From the NCBI GenBank assembly GCA_003342895.1, contig PTFA01000087.1, forward strand, positions 2,511,969-2,575,968: a stretch of DNA of 64,000 nucleotides. The letters run 5' to 3'. Shown piece by piece: positions 47,565 through 60,285 of this stretch. Source of the DNA: Casuarius casuarius (taxonomy: Eukaryota; Chordata; Aves; Casuariiformes; Casuariidae). Below the pieces are notes generated by a model. The model worked only from the letters and a program-made list of their open reading frames with translations, had not been told where the DNA came from and ran no database searches. A program made the position numbers and the translations under genes. Within the stretch, counting starts at the first letter, position 1; each line of letters opens with the position of its first letter.

Positions 47565-49824
47565 TAACTTCGGAAGACTTTTTTATCTCATTCTCTAAAA
47601 TAGGTTAATAATGGGCTGGTCATAACATGATTTTATTGGAAAAAATAACAAGTAAATAATTTAATAAATATTTTCCAGGCAGTCATGACCAAAGATTGTT
47701 TGGTATGGTGGATAATAAGTAATATTGCCCTTGAAGACTGCAGTAATGCAGTGTGCTCCAAAAAGCCTAACCCTAGTGTAGGATTGAGACCTAAGAAGAA
47801 AGTGCTAATCCTACACCACCAGGCCAGGATTTATTGGAAGACGTGTGTATGATGGAGATGTAGATAGTTGTCCTAGATCCCAGCTGCTCCCTTTCTTCAA
47901 CTCCTTCTCTTCATAAATACGCATTAAAATCTTTTCAAGGCAAGTAATTGAAAACAATTGGAAGAAACTTTTCATAGAAAACCTTTTTTAAGAGTTTGAA
48001 TGGTAGTAACTTTTATTCTAGCATATGGATTTGGGGGTTGGTGGTAAACTGAGCTATCTCATTACAGAAGTGGTACATCACCAGCATTTACTATCTAGAG
48101 TAGAAAAAAATGTTTATAAATCATTGCATTTGTTTCAGATTATTCATCAGAGCTGGAAGGCAATTGTTCAAGTTGCTTTGTGATACTATAAACAGAATGC
48201 TTGGAAGGCCACATACTTTTTAGCAAAATTACAAAAAAAATAGCAAAAAAATACATGTATCAACCGAGACTTTTTCCCTTCGGTAAGTGTTCCACTAATC
48301 TTCCAGAGGGAAGAATCTAGATCCCAGTGTGTCATTTTGAAGGAACAAATTTGAGTTGGCACTAATGTTCCTGGGGCAGCAAGGCCTGATGACTCCCAGT
48401 TGAAGTCTCTCACAAAGTTGACTTATTGATCTTTCCTTCCTACACTGCAGTAGGTGAGCAGAGTCTGCGCTTTCCTTTTCTTATGTCCTCAAAACTGCTC
48501 TGATGGGGTTATGAAAAAGATTCAGATCCAGAAAAGAATAAGAACTGTGAGTGAGGAAGATGTTGATACAGTGAATATGGTGCAATAGTGCTTAAAGATA
48601 TCCTGGGGAATTAAAAAAAAGAAAAGGACTGTCTATGCACTTTTATTGTAGTTCCAGATAGGAGGAAACTGTCTGGTTTCCCTGGGCACTGCTATAATTA
48701 CCCTAGAGCTCTTCTTCTCTGTGCAAGAAGAGCTATGATTTCTGTCATCTACACTGAAGCACAAGCAGCACACCAGCACAGACAGTGATAGCAGGCTTGG
48801 CTGAGCAAGCTGCCTGAACCAGCCTGCATTTCTGCATTAGTTGCCAGCTGAATTTCTCCAGCCCTACAGACATCCTGTACTGCTCTGGAAGAGTCTAGGC
48901 CCAAGAAGCTTAGTTTTGCCTTAGTGTATCATGGCCAGTCTTGGAGGAATTAATTCTACAGGAGCTGTGCCAGCTCTTCTCAGGTTTTGAATGTTGCAGG
49001 TCATTTGGCTCTGTTGTGCTCCCACCCCTTCCCGTCCCGGAAGATAAAATGAAAGCAAAACACATGCCAACTTGTTTGCTGACATGTTGGCACATACTGT
49101 GAAATAGCTGACTGGTTGCAGGGTCTCCATAAAGGAGCAAAATATGGATTTCTCAGGTGGCAAGTTGCTCTTATCCAAAGAGGAAACAGAGAATGGGTAT
49201 ACCTTTTATGAGCAAAACAGAGAGCTGCAAGGTTGAATGTGGGTCAGGTATCTTTTAGTGGCAGTGCTCTCACAGTGCTGAAACGTGTCTTTTTTAAACA
49301 TCACAGCATAAAATTTTTAATGCCAAAGAGAGGTGAAGGGGGTGGGCAGGGACCCTCAAAACAGCCAGTAGCTAATGCTGCCTTTGTGGTTTTATATATT
49401 TGCCTATTAAAATGACAATACAGACATGGAACATTTAGATTTAAGAAGCCTTCCTTTCATTAAACAACATTAAACAAACTGACAAAGTAGGGGGTTATGA
49501 CTCCAGTAATTGAAACATGCTGTTCTGTTCAAGACCAGAACTCTATAAAGACTCTTTTCACCCAGTAATGCCCTTTGTGTTTGCCTGCTACCCCTGCTAG
49601 AAATTACTGTAGGCCTGAAGTATATCTTTCCAAGTAGAGTGGGAATGACAGAGCGCAACACCACACTTGGCAGATGGGGTCACAGCCCTTTTAGGACGTT
49701 AACATTCATTGTGCACTGGAAATCAATTTGCAGCTCAGAGTGCATGGAGACTTAGCTGCACTCTCCTCCCCACTGGTCTTTTAATGTTAACTTTAAACTC
49801 AGGATGCAGGAAAAAGAATTAGAT

Positions 49825-49840
49825 GGATTAATTTGGATTA
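49825..49840 (+). promoter_or_regulatory. Tandem GGATTA pair, possible OTX/PITX-type homeodomain sites
   Basis: GGATTA occurs at 49825-49830 and again at 49835-49840, exactly 10 bases apart, which is one helical turn. GGATTA is the core bound by lysine-50 homeodomain factors such as OTX, PITX and goosecoid. The surrounding 49690-49925 is AT-rich, carries two GTTAAC cores, and sits just upstream of the EGF3 exon. Regulatory function is inference only. Confidence 0.25.
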
Positions 49841-49972
49841 ACTCTGATGGGGTCTGGGTAGTTCTCATTAGCTTAATTTACAGTGTGCCTTTTTGTGTAT
49901 TCCCTGCTCTGTTAGATTTATGTTCTGAATAGGTATATTACTTCATACTTTTTTTCTTCTTCTCTCTCGTAG

Positions 49973-50107
49973 ATGTTGACGAGTGTCAAGATAACAATGG
50001 AGGGTGCCAGCAGATTTGTGTAAATACAATGGGCAGCTATGAATGTCAGTGCAAAGAGGGCTTTTTCCTGAGTGATAACCAGCATACCTGCATTCATCGC
50101 TCTATTG
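49973..50107 (+). CDS. SCUBE1: SCUBE1 exon encoding the third EGF domain (internal exon, phase 1-1)
   Basis: This 135-base exon encodes the next calcium-binding EGF domain of the same protein. It opens Asp-Val-Asp-Glu-Cys, has six cysteines, contains the hydroxylation-type motif [12 protein letters not shown], and ends in the SCUBE-typical [11 protein letters not shown] followed by Ile. The acceptor is a long T/C tract ending CTCGTAG; the donor is [18 protein letters not shown] and SYECQC fit SCUBE1 better than SCUBE2 (ENNGGCQHTC) or SCUBE3 (EGNGGCQQSC) as I recall them. It joins the EGF2 exon in frame with no intervening residues, as in other SCUBE proteins. Such calcium-binding EGF pairs usually form a rigid rod stabilised by calcium at the domain junction. 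The following EGF4 exon was not found up to 64000. Confidence 0.94.
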
Positions 50108-53100
50108 GTAAGTTTTCAATGTGTGGCATGTGCTTTTGAGAATAACTGCGTTCAAAAAGAAATGCAGAAACTGTTCTTAATTTTTCTTTTATCCCTCAGA
50201 GCTCTGAAAATCATTGTATTTGTTGGTTGGAACTGATTGATTCCTCTGCTAGGCAAACTTGTAGCATAGGAATAAATAAGACAAAGGTGTTAATATGATA
50301 TAGGAATATGCAGAGTTCAAGCAGCAGGCTATTGGGACAGGCAGAGAAGAGATTTTCAAACAGCAACTTTGTGCTTCTGACTTTCCAAAACACAAAAACA
50401 TCTCTTGTCTGTTTATTGCTTAAAAGGTCTCTTGTCTTCCAGCTTCGAGAGCATGATATCAAAGCTTAAATCAAAATGAACAGCTTTCTTCTGGAAGTTA
50501 TACAGATTATCTTCTTTTGCCAGTCATATAGCTCATTGCTTCATTGCAGATTGATGATGGCTGATATTATATTGACATGTCATTTTTCTTTGGTTCAGTA
50601 CTCTGCCTAGGGTGAATTAGAAAACTGCTTTTCTGTTGCCTGTGCACTAGCAGTACAAATAAGGAATCCCTGCAGAACTGTGATCCTAGTCTGCTGCTGA
50701 TTTTGAGTGGAATAAGCTGCTCTCCTTTTTCTGTACATGTCAGGCATGGAAGACAAGTTTGAGGGGAAAGAGGGAAAAGAAAACAGCATAGCTATAAATC
50801 TTTGCAATTAAGTGGGCTCTTTATGTGTTCATTCAGATTTCTGGCGACCCTGGCAGCAATGGGAATATATGCTAGCAAACTCATTTACCAGTAGGCAACA
50901 GAAAATGGCAAAGTAGCAAGATGAGTCTGATGATCAACAACATAAGCATGCTGTAAATTTCCACAAACCACGCAATAGTTCTGAATTATTGAGAGTCACT
51001 AAAATTAAACAGAAAATCCTACCTGAACACAGAGTATGAATTTAGTCACTCCGTTGACAGGAAAACAAAACCACCTGAGCTTCTCAGAAATGTAAGTGTA
51101 TTTCTGGCATCGTGTGCCTGTTTACACAGAATTTTAAAGACAATTAGTAATTTTGATTTTTAGAAATGTGGAATATACTCACAGTTCCACTTTTTAGAAT
51201 GATTGTTAAGTTTTAAGCAACTGAGGCTTTTTGGGTTTGACAAGGACATGCAATTAAGCTCCATCAACCAATGTATTTTAAAGGTTGTTATCTAATAGGC
51301 TTTTAGTCATTCTTTTCAACATAAATTGTTCAAATTTCTGTCCAGTGTAAAGTAACCCTGACACAAAGATATCCAACAGAGTAAGGAATAGTAGCTGGAG
51401 GCTTAATGAAAACCACTTGCAGAGCACTGCAATACAATCATTATTTCAATTTGCACATTATAAAAATTCCCAGCTGTAATAAAAGAGAATTTAGTTATCC
51501 AAGATGGAAACTAATGAAATATATGAAAAATGAGAGGCAAAAGGCAAGTTTTTTGTAAGGAACGGATTTATTGAGGGACATAGTGAGTTTTTATGGCAAA
51601 GGGGATCCTACTTTGCAGGAAAGACTAGGGGGATGGATTTGAAGGTTGACTGCTACATGCACATAATAAAAATGCATGGGATGAATATATTTGTGTTAAC
51701 TTGTTTATAAAGAAAATGACAAATAAGACCCAGTCATTTAATTGAAGCAACGTCATCAAATTATTCAAGGTCTGAAAAAAAACCCAAATAGCCTGGAGGC
51801 AGTTGCAAAGTGTATTATGAACAAATGGTTTGCAACTTTTCAAAAATAAAGTGCCAGTTTACAATATGAGTAACCATTACACTGTTGTGTCATGATCCTA
51901 CACTTAAATACATTGGGTGGGTATGCAGGAAGAAGGAAATGAGACGAATGATCTATTTTAGTTGTCAAAGGTGATGGAGTAAACATGCATGCTAAGAGAG
52001 TAAGTGCCTTTTTAAATATCCCTGTTTACTCACTTTGCTCTGTCTCACTTTTAAGTGCCTCTGCGGAAACTCTTGGAATGAAAAAATACAGAAATGCTTT
52101 CATCAAAGCAGTTAGCCAGAATTATGCCAAGTGCTGGATTGTGTCTATACCTCTGTTGGTAAACAAGGGTGAAGTAGGCAAAGGCATAACGTACATCCAG
52201 CATTGCAATCCAAACACAAAGGCTCAGACCTGACAATGCGCTTTAGCTTTAGCGCAAATGACTTTGAGCATAAGATCCATTAATTGCAGTGGGATTACAT
52301 TTTCATCTCTGAAAAATGCGTATGTAGTCACATGATCTCCATGTCCTTGACATCACCTAAAAGTCTCTTCAAGGACTCAGTTAGTCTAAAATGATCTACC
52401 ACGGGGTTCTTCATGCAGTTCCCTACCACCTTTTCTTTCCTGTTTTCAAATGCAAGGTGCTTACGTTGCATTTGGAGGTGGAATGAGTCCAGAGCAGAAG
52501 AACCAGTAGCAAAGCCTTGGCAATGCCCCATCTGCAGGCCCAGCATGCCGGCCTCGGCCCTCAGTGAGGCTGTGCTGCTCACATGCTTTGAGCTCATCAG
52601 CCATGTTGAAGTGATATAGTAGTTTCAGGCCTGAAAAATGGCATTAGATACTTGTGGGGGGCGGGGGCATAAGCAGAGAAAAGATTATGTCTCTTTTTGC
52701 TAACTAACCAGCCAAGTGAAATGTATTTCCTGACAGGAGGCATCCTCCTTAAGATTGTCAGCTGCTGTGTGCACTTCTCAAGCTACCAGAGATGCGCTGT
52801 GTTGGTCTCAGTGCTTCAGGGTTGGATAGTGTATCATCACACTCCTACCCACAAGCTGTGGTTAAAAGCCACCCTCGAGTTCATGACAGGGGCTTTTAAC
52901 ATCATCCTTGTGTCTCAAATGTCATGTTTGCTTGCCATCTAGAAGTGTTCTCATTATTTCCTGTGGACAAAAAGGATTAATGATCTACAGAGAAGGATGA
53001 ATTTTATACCGACAGCAGGCCAGGCTGACATTAGTCAGTGCAAACCCTAGTTTCTCAGCATTTGCTTTCTTTCATTTTCTTCATTATTCACCAGCTGATT

Positions 53101-53203
53101 GCATATAACTTGGAGTATCTTTTGGGAAGATGCTATGCCCAGTACAACTTACCTAATTTATTTTTGCCTATACTGGTTTGATTACAATAACGACAGCAAC
53201 AAC

Positions 53204-53240
53204 AGAGAGAGAGAAAGGGAGGGAAAATGGATGGTAAAAG
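53204..53240 (+). repeat. (GA)n and purine tract
   Basis: GAGAGAGAGA grades into AAAGGGAGGGAAAA, an uninterrupted run of purines on the + strand. It is a simple repeat of the triplex-prone polypurine kind. Confidence 0.85.
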
Positions 53241-55019
53241 ATATGGAAAATTTGGCAGTTGTTTATCTTAGTACATCTTAATTGCAATAGTAGGTATAAG
53301 CACTGTGAATTATACTGGAGACACATTTGTATTTCCTCATGACTTAAAAAGAATTAAAAAGCTGTTACTGTAACATCTCCAGCTCCAGAGGGAGCATGTG
53401 TTTAATAAATGTGGAGATTAGTATCATACACTACAGCTGTGACTGAGTCAGGTGAGTGGGTTACAGCATGTCTTTCCTCAATTTGGTAGTAAGTGAAAAG
53501 CCTCAATTCAGCAAAGCCTCTGAGACAATCCTTAATGTCGCAGTGATATCAAAGTTGGTTAAAAATCTAAATTGGGCCTAAAAGTATCAAGATAGACAGA
53601 GTTTAGCTGTATGCCTGTAACTCTGCTGAAGTTCAAAATGATCTGGAGTCCTGACTTCATTTTAAGGGTACAGGATGCCTCATTGCATTACATTAAAGGT
53701 ATTGTGTTCAGAAGCCCTGGCTACAAACTGCCTCTCTAATCAAAATTCCCAGCTTAAGTGGTAGAGAAGGCTGTTACTGTCCCAAACCCAGAGAGCAAGT
53801 CTCCTACGGCACAAAGGAGGTTTGCTTACAAGCCTGATAGTTTAGGAGTTCTGTGGCTGGGAAAACATCTGCCATTTTAAATTCCAACCCTTGAATGTCT
53901 CCCAAAACCATAGTGATTTTAGACCAAATGATTTTACATCTGCTAATAATTCCGTAACAATATTTTATTTATACTATGAGTGCCTAGTAAATGAAAAAGG
54001 CAGGTGCAATTAGGAGTGGTAATTTTAAGTGGAGACAAGAAGAGGTGGAGAAGTACTGGGCTATAGAAGTCTGGAAATTATGATGGTCTGGTCAAACAGC
54101 AGAAAAGCTTTTTATATGGTTGTCACCATCATTTTCAAGCCTGTTAAAAAGCCATTTCACATGGAATTGCTTTTTCACTTGCCCTTATACCATTAGACTT
54201 ACACTCTTTGCAGAGCTGGGGATTCCTACACACAAAATGGAGTTATCACAATTTATCAAATTACCCTGCTATGGCTGCGCTTCAAAAATGGCTTGTCTCT
54301 TTCTACACTGTAAGTGCAACAGTTTAGTCCTTGAGGAAAGAGAGATGTTAAGTCAAATTGTCTTGCATTTGCCATGGGCTAAATGTGTTTATGAAAAGAG
54401 TTACCATGCTTCTGCTGATACATAGTAACCTGTTAAACTTGATTATATGCTTGAAGCCTTGTTAATTGTGCAGTAGTAGCACTGGAGTCCTCTGGTGAGC
54501 TGACATTGAATTACTGAGTTCCTTCTTGTTCTGAGGACTATAAAACTGCCTTTGTTCAGTTTTTTGTTTTCCTACTTTCCATGATTTATTTTTATTTTTC
54601 ACCTGTTTTTGTAATCCAATGGGATTTTGTAATGGCAGAATAATGCTAAGGCTCCTAGGAAGGAAAAATGATCCCCAGCCAGAGTAGGAGAGGTCTGCAG
54701 GTTGGGACTGTGGACTTTATTCCCATTCATCTGTGAGGGGAAGCAGCAATTGTGTAACAATAAAAACAGTATAAGGCGAAAGTTTAGGACAGATGTAAGA
54801 GTAAGTATAGTATGCAAATAAAACCACAAAAGCAGTTTTTTCAGTAAGGCATCAAAATTGTCAATAGTTCTCCGTCATTATGTATAGCATTTCACATTTA
54901 AGGTGTTCAATAAATGTCAGCTTAAATGATGACTGCTTAGGATATCATAGAATTGGAGGCAAAGGCATGCCAGTTTTGGCTTATAAATTGTTAAATGCAT
55001 CTGAAACCTGAGGTTGCAA

Positions 55020-55090
55020 TCTTCCTTTTATAGGTAAGAAAACTGAGGCATAAACTTCTCAGTACTGTCTAAAGCCTTTGTGACGGTGTC
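55020..55090 (+). mobile_element. Possible MIR-like SINE core fragment
   Basis: CTTTTATAGGTAAGAAAACT followed by GAGGCATAAACTTCTCAG matches the MIR core TTTTACAGATGAGGAAACT, GAGGCACAGAGAGGTTAAG. Only this core is convincing; the flanks are unassigned. Confidence 0.45.
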
Positions 55091-57299
55091 TGAACTACAG
55101 GATAGATTCTCCCACAGACCACCTGAAGTCCTTTTCCTCAGTCCAGATGGAAACCAGGATGTGAGGAAATAGTGTAGAATATGGAATCAAAAGAGAGCTA
55201 TGGTATATTCTCAAGATGCAGAGTTAAACTTAGCCAGGTAGAGTTGGTTGCAGGCCCCTGCTGGAGTTCCTAGGACCAGTTTGGAGCCCTTTCATCCTTA
55301 TACTCAGGAAAATGTGAAGCCTTCATATATGCTACCTTAGTTTTACACCTCACTTTCTGAAAGACAAAATATTGCTCTTTAAAATGTTCTGGGGCTTTGT
55401 TTAAGGTTTGATTCAGAAACAAAGCCAAATTTTGTTGAGTAATCAATACTCTCCCCTGCTTTGCTTCAGCTGAGATTGAATGCAGTAGCAAACTGATGGG
55501 TTAGCCAGATGCAATGTTGGTGAGTTCATTGCAACTGAAAAAAGAAATTCAATAGTATTCAGAAAAAATAGCAGATTGCCAGATTTTGCCAAAATCTGTA
55601 ATTGAATTCTAAGAGTGTTCTGCAGAATTTGTCCTATAGGAAGTCCAATATTCAAGGGTCTGTAATCAGAACAGGCAACTTAAAAAAAAAAAAGGAAAAG
55701 AAAAATAACAATAAATAAAAATTTAAAGTATAGTCCTAGATGTACTAGAAAATATCAACCGGTAAGTAATTAAGAAGTCATGTGTGTAACTTGTGTATAG
55801 CACTTGAACAGTAGTAAAAGCAGATGCAGACTTGAGCAAGACTGACTAAATAACAAAGTAGGACATGCACATGTTTTCTTGTTGAGCCAAAAGCTGAAAT
55901 AGTATAATGGTATGGTAGTTGTCTCTGCATGGCTCTGTTACTAGAGCCATTCGGTAGGGAGGGGATGAAACTAAAGGGGAAAAAGAAGTGTGCAAGAAAT
56001 AATGATGCCGTAGATGCCAAGGAGTGAGTCTTGAAAAGAGCAGCTGTTTCAAACACCCTGCAGCAGTGTGACAGGCAGCCAGCTTGCCAGGGGGAGCAGG
56101 GAGTTTGTAAGTCAGATCAAAAATCTCTCCACACCTGTGTGACAGAAAGTGCAGTGAACAGTCTGTAGCTCAGATCTTGACTGACTAGCGGTGCTGACAA
56201 GATGGGAAAGCTATACGCACGAATGGGAAAACACACTGAAAAGTAGTACATTCAAAAAAATTTAAGAAAATATGCAAAGGGGGCTTTCACACTCAGTCAT
56301 TCAATAGCACTGGAAGTGAACCAATATTCTGCTTGTACTGTCTGCTCTGGATATAGCAAGATTATACTAAATAAAAGAACTGACATGTTTTTTAAAGGCC
56401 TCTAGCATCCAGTTGACTGAAACATCAGGTGAGAAAGATCTGTGAAGAATATTAAGCCAGAGCATTCTAGAAAAAACTTGCGTTCACACATGCATACAAC
56501 AAATGGAGTCTGTTTTAAGTATATCATATATCATATGTGTCATGCTGTGTGTCTCTAATGCCATCAGGGATATAATGATGAATTCAGGGCCAACTCTGAA
56601 TTCTGTGTGAAAGATACTCGGGGTCTTTCATACCTGCTGCATTCACTGCAGGCCTCTCAGTGTATGTCTCTCTCTGTTTTCCACTGTGCAGGGAAATCAG
56701 CCGCAGACCATATTGTAGACACTATTCTCCTTTTCTGCTATTCATGACAAATCTCAGAGATGTGATCCAGCCGGGAACTCTTTAGAGGCTGATGCCACAG
56801 TGTATTTTTGGCTGTAAACTAGTAGGAATTCAAGATATAAATGCTAAATGCCTGTTCATGTCTACTTTACCCTCCTGTGTATGGCATGCATACTATGCAT
56901 TTAATGAATTCCATTAATTATTAAATTCCGTATAATTATTTTTGAGGTTGCTCTGGGCTATTATGATATAAGTTAGGAGTTAATGGAAATAAGAAGAAAG
57001 ATGTTTGTATTTAATAGCAATGTAACTTTCCAAGCCTAACAATACTTGCATGTTCTGCTGAGCTTTACATCTGAAGAGTATCTGGGTAGGAAAATTGTTG
57101 TTGTTGTCACTGTTCTTGATGGTATTTTGTTTTTTTGTACTTGAGCACCAGTCAAGAATGAGACCAGATTGTGCTAAGGCTTGTACAAACTTGGAAAAAT
57201 TACAGTGTGAGTAGACAAGGCAAACGCAGGGCAGAGAACAGCAGAAAACAGTCACAGTGAATGATTTCATGGCAGAAGCATTGTGGTAGTGCCATGTGG

Positions 57300-57445
57300 T
57301 ATTTTTAAGAGGGGGCACAAAGGAAAAAAGCAGGGAGGTAAGAGTATATCAGCTAAATGGAAAGTAAGAGAAAGAGGGGGACAGCCAGCTGGATGGGAAT
57401 GAGGTGAAGGGGAGGAGAAGAGACTGAAGAACAGAAGAAGGGTGT
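57300..57445 (+). repeat. Purine-rich stretch
   Basis: On the + strand this stretch is dominated by A and G, with blocks such as GAGAAAGAGGGGG and GGGGAGGAGAAGAGA. The opposite strand reads as long T/C runs, which explains the low-complexity serine/leucine/proline-rich reading frame there. Nothing suggests a gene. Confidence 0.7.
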
Positions 57446-58614
57446 GGAACAGCCAGCACAAGGTAAAAGCTATATCCCTGCTCTGTCTCATTAATTCCCT
57501 GGCTCAGTAATGCCATTTCTTTTCAGTATCCCCTCTCTCTTCCCAGTTTTCTTTCTACTTAGCTAATTCCTTTCCTACCTAAACCACAGTATAATCAAAC
57601 TACCTGAACCACATCTGTGTCCTTGAAAACTGATGTTATTCTCAGTGGAGTGGGTCATGTGCTGAGACTGCAAAGCTAATCTGCTAATCATGCGCAAGTG
57701 ATCAGGATGATATCCTTGCAAGAGTTCAACTCTTGTGCTTCTCCTGAGAGTCAAGAAATGCAGAAGTACAGGGGTTAAGTATAACGGGGAGAGGAGCATC
57801 ATGTAATGTTAGGGTTCTGGGCAAAGTCAAAGTTAATTATTCTCTGAACTATGTTCCCATTGATAAAAACTTTGAACCTGTGCAGTGAATCTGTCTGTCT
57901 GATTTTTCTGCTTAACACATAGCATGACTGAACACTTTCAAAAGGCTCTGCCTGACTTACCTATACCGAGAAGCAGAAAATACATTTTTTCTATCATCCT
58001 AACATAAAGCATTCACCTTTGAGTAAGAGCAACAACACTTTTGCCTCTCTTGAGTATGGAATGCCTCCTTTAAAAGTTCTCCTCTGCATTTATAGCTGAT
58101 TAAGTCATAGCGCATGTAATGTAACCCAATATTATCCAGTACATTGTGCTGTGAACGCTGTACTATGTTGGTGATTTACCAGAGTTGGCAGGTTTTCTCC
58201 CTACAGGTAACAATGGGCTGACGATAATGTAATAGCTGCTATCTTCAATCCGTATCAAACTGCAAAGTCCTAGACAAGCCAAGACTAAGAGCCTCTGTAC
58301 TCAAACACTAATTTTTGTCAGAAATTCACATGATGAGTGTTGGCATTTCAGTATTTTGTGTAAGGAGAGTTAGTTATTTAAACTGACGTTTGTTTGGAAT
58401 GTTAGAAAGACCAAGTGAGGGAAGTAGCAATGTGAATGGTTCTTATGACCTGCATTTCTCATTAAGGATGATGTAGTTTCTGTCTGTTTCAGACAGTAAT
58501 TTGCTCCTCTAATTGCTAATTAATCAGAGGTTGTCAAAGGAGTCTACAAAAATGACCTCAGCATCCTAAACTCCCTCTGAAATAAGGGCTATTATGCCAT
58601 GTGCTGTAAGTTAT

Positions 58615-58690
58615 GGATATGAGAGACAGGAAAGTTAAATAATTTGCCTAAAGTTGCACAGAATTCAGTAGAAATCTTAAGAATTAGAGC
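58615..58690 (+). mobile_element. Possible MIR-like SINE fragment
   Basis: GAGAGACAGGAAAGTTAAAT, AATTTGCCTAAAGTTGCACA and GAATTCAGTAGAA follow the MIR order GAGGCACAGAGAGGTTAAGT, AACTTGCCCAAGGTCACACA, GCTAGTAAGTGG. Divergence is strong but the run of correspondences is long. Confidence 0.5.
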
Positions 58691-59315
58691 TTTCCAGGAA
58701 AGCTGTGAAGGAACCATTTGACTGAGTGTGTGGTTTAATTGATATTGTGTTGATTTCACTGAATTCGTTTTGTAAAACTGGGTATCTGTTTTTTTGTATG
58801 CTCCTGCTAGGAACACAATGCAGATATCCTAAGCCCAATTCTTTTAGTCTGTTGTTTAATTCTCTTCTTTTATCCCTGGTGCACTTTACAGTCAGTGATT
58901 GATGATGAATTGTGTGTACATGTTTAAGATCAAAGTGTAGCACAGGCAGCTGGGTGGATGAGAGTGCATTTGCAAATCCTGTACTCTCACTGCTTTCCTC
59001 CCCATACGTAGCTCACTGTTGTGAACGTATGTCATATGTGGTTTTCTGTTGGCTCAATCCTGTAAATTGAACAATTTCTGATGGTGCTGAGCAACTTCAC
59101 TTCGTACTGAAATTCAGGGTGTCTCATGGCTCTCCACACTGTGCCCTCATACTGGGAAGGCAGCCAAATTTATCTTGGGAATGTGTAGGCTCTGAAAAGT
59201 GAGGTGTAATACAACTGCCTGGACAGGTTAGCCAAATGTTGTCAAAATTATTTTTGAAAAAAATGTGGTTTTCCACTAAACCAAATTTTGTTCTCTGAAG
59301 TAGCTGTTTTTCCTG

Positions 59316-59340
59316 TAATAATAACAACAACAACAATAAA
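59316..59340. repeat. (AAT/AAC)n microsatellite
   Basis: Trinucleotide units AAT and AAC alternate for about 25 bases, with four AAC units in the middle. It is a simple repeat. Confidence 0.9.
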
Positions 59341-60268
59341 TATTTGTTAGCATTATTATTCATAGAAACAAACAAACATCAAATTTCTGGACATTGAGAC
59401 TCAGAGTGGCTGCCCTTGGCACTGTAGTAGCTGTGGTTAAACAGCCTTGTCTGCCTCCATAGGCCAGGCAGCTAGATTTCATCTGTTGTAACGCACTGCA
59501 ACATGCATGTCCATGAAGCACCCTAATCAAGAGGGAGGACCTGGACACGTAATATGAGAAACAAGACAAGCATGAAGCCTGATCTGTTGGGTGAAGGAGT
59601 ATATTCCCGGTAGCATTTCTGAATCACCTGTTTCTTTTCTCAGCTGAAATGTTTCAGGGTTGGGGGAGCTTTTCAGGAAAAGGTCAAAGAAAAACAAAAA
59701 ACTCCTATGAGTTCTCCCAAAGGGCAGCATTCGAGCTGTCCTTGAAGTGAGACTGGCTAACCCTGCCCTTAGGGACAGCTGTATGTTTTCCCACATGCTC
59801 TTCTGCAGTATGAGTTTCTGCTCTTTGCCTCCCCAGACAAAACACTTTCAGAACTCCCTCTAAACTTCCCAGGAAGAGCTATAATTTGGCCTAACGGCTT
59901 CCCTAATGGACATTTAACTACTCCGCTCTAATTAGGGTTGGAAAAATATATCATTTAAAAAAATCCTGTAATTACCTGTTTTAAACCACGATTTGGTGGT
60001 TTAATACTTTCCTGGCCTAATCGATGTCTGTGTCTTGAATCCTGAATAGTATGTTTACCTGCACATTTATTTTGAAAAGGCTTTGTATGGAGATCTCAGC
60101 ATGACTTTTTGGCATTTGGCTAAGTTACCATTTGTCTTCAACTGGCATTAGTTGAAAATACATTGTGCTGTGGAATCTTCTGAGAACTCACAGAAGGAGA
60201 TAGTGAGCTGTCATTCCTGAGCTCGCTCTCAGAGAAGCTGACCACTTATCTGCTTTATGAACTCTGAA

Positions 60269-60285
60269 TTAATCCGGAGGATTAA
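60269..60285. promoter_or_regulatory. Perfect palindrome TTAATCC-GGA-GGATTAA
   Basis: Two seven-base arms, TTAATCC at 60269-60275 and GGATTAA at 60279-60285, are exact reverse complements around a GGA spacer. Each arm contains the TAATCC/GGATTA core recognised by OTX, PITX or goosecoid-type homeodomains, so the site could bind a dimer. It is embedded in a motif-rich segment of the intron. Function is inferred from the motif alone. Confidence 0.3.

Larger units (their letters stand above)
29190..49972 (+). other. SCUBE1: Intron between the EGF2 and EGF3 exons of SCUBE1
   Basis: This 20.8 kb intron starts GTAAGT and ends in a long pyrimidine tract and CTCGTAG. It is phase 1 at both ends, so the two flanking EGF domains join without a frame change. 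It contains a MIR fragment, a CR1-type LINE fragment, sauropsid-type palindromic repeats, simple repeats and A/T tracts, listed separately. A more GC-rich patch at about 35360-35560 has no recognisable identity. No convincing additional exon was seen. Confidence 0.9.

Noticed and set aside
59985..60005. TTAAACCAC / GTGGTTTAA hairpin
   Set aside because: A nine-base perfect inverted repeat with a six-base loop is real, but this length is common by chance in AT-rich sequence and nothing else supports a function.
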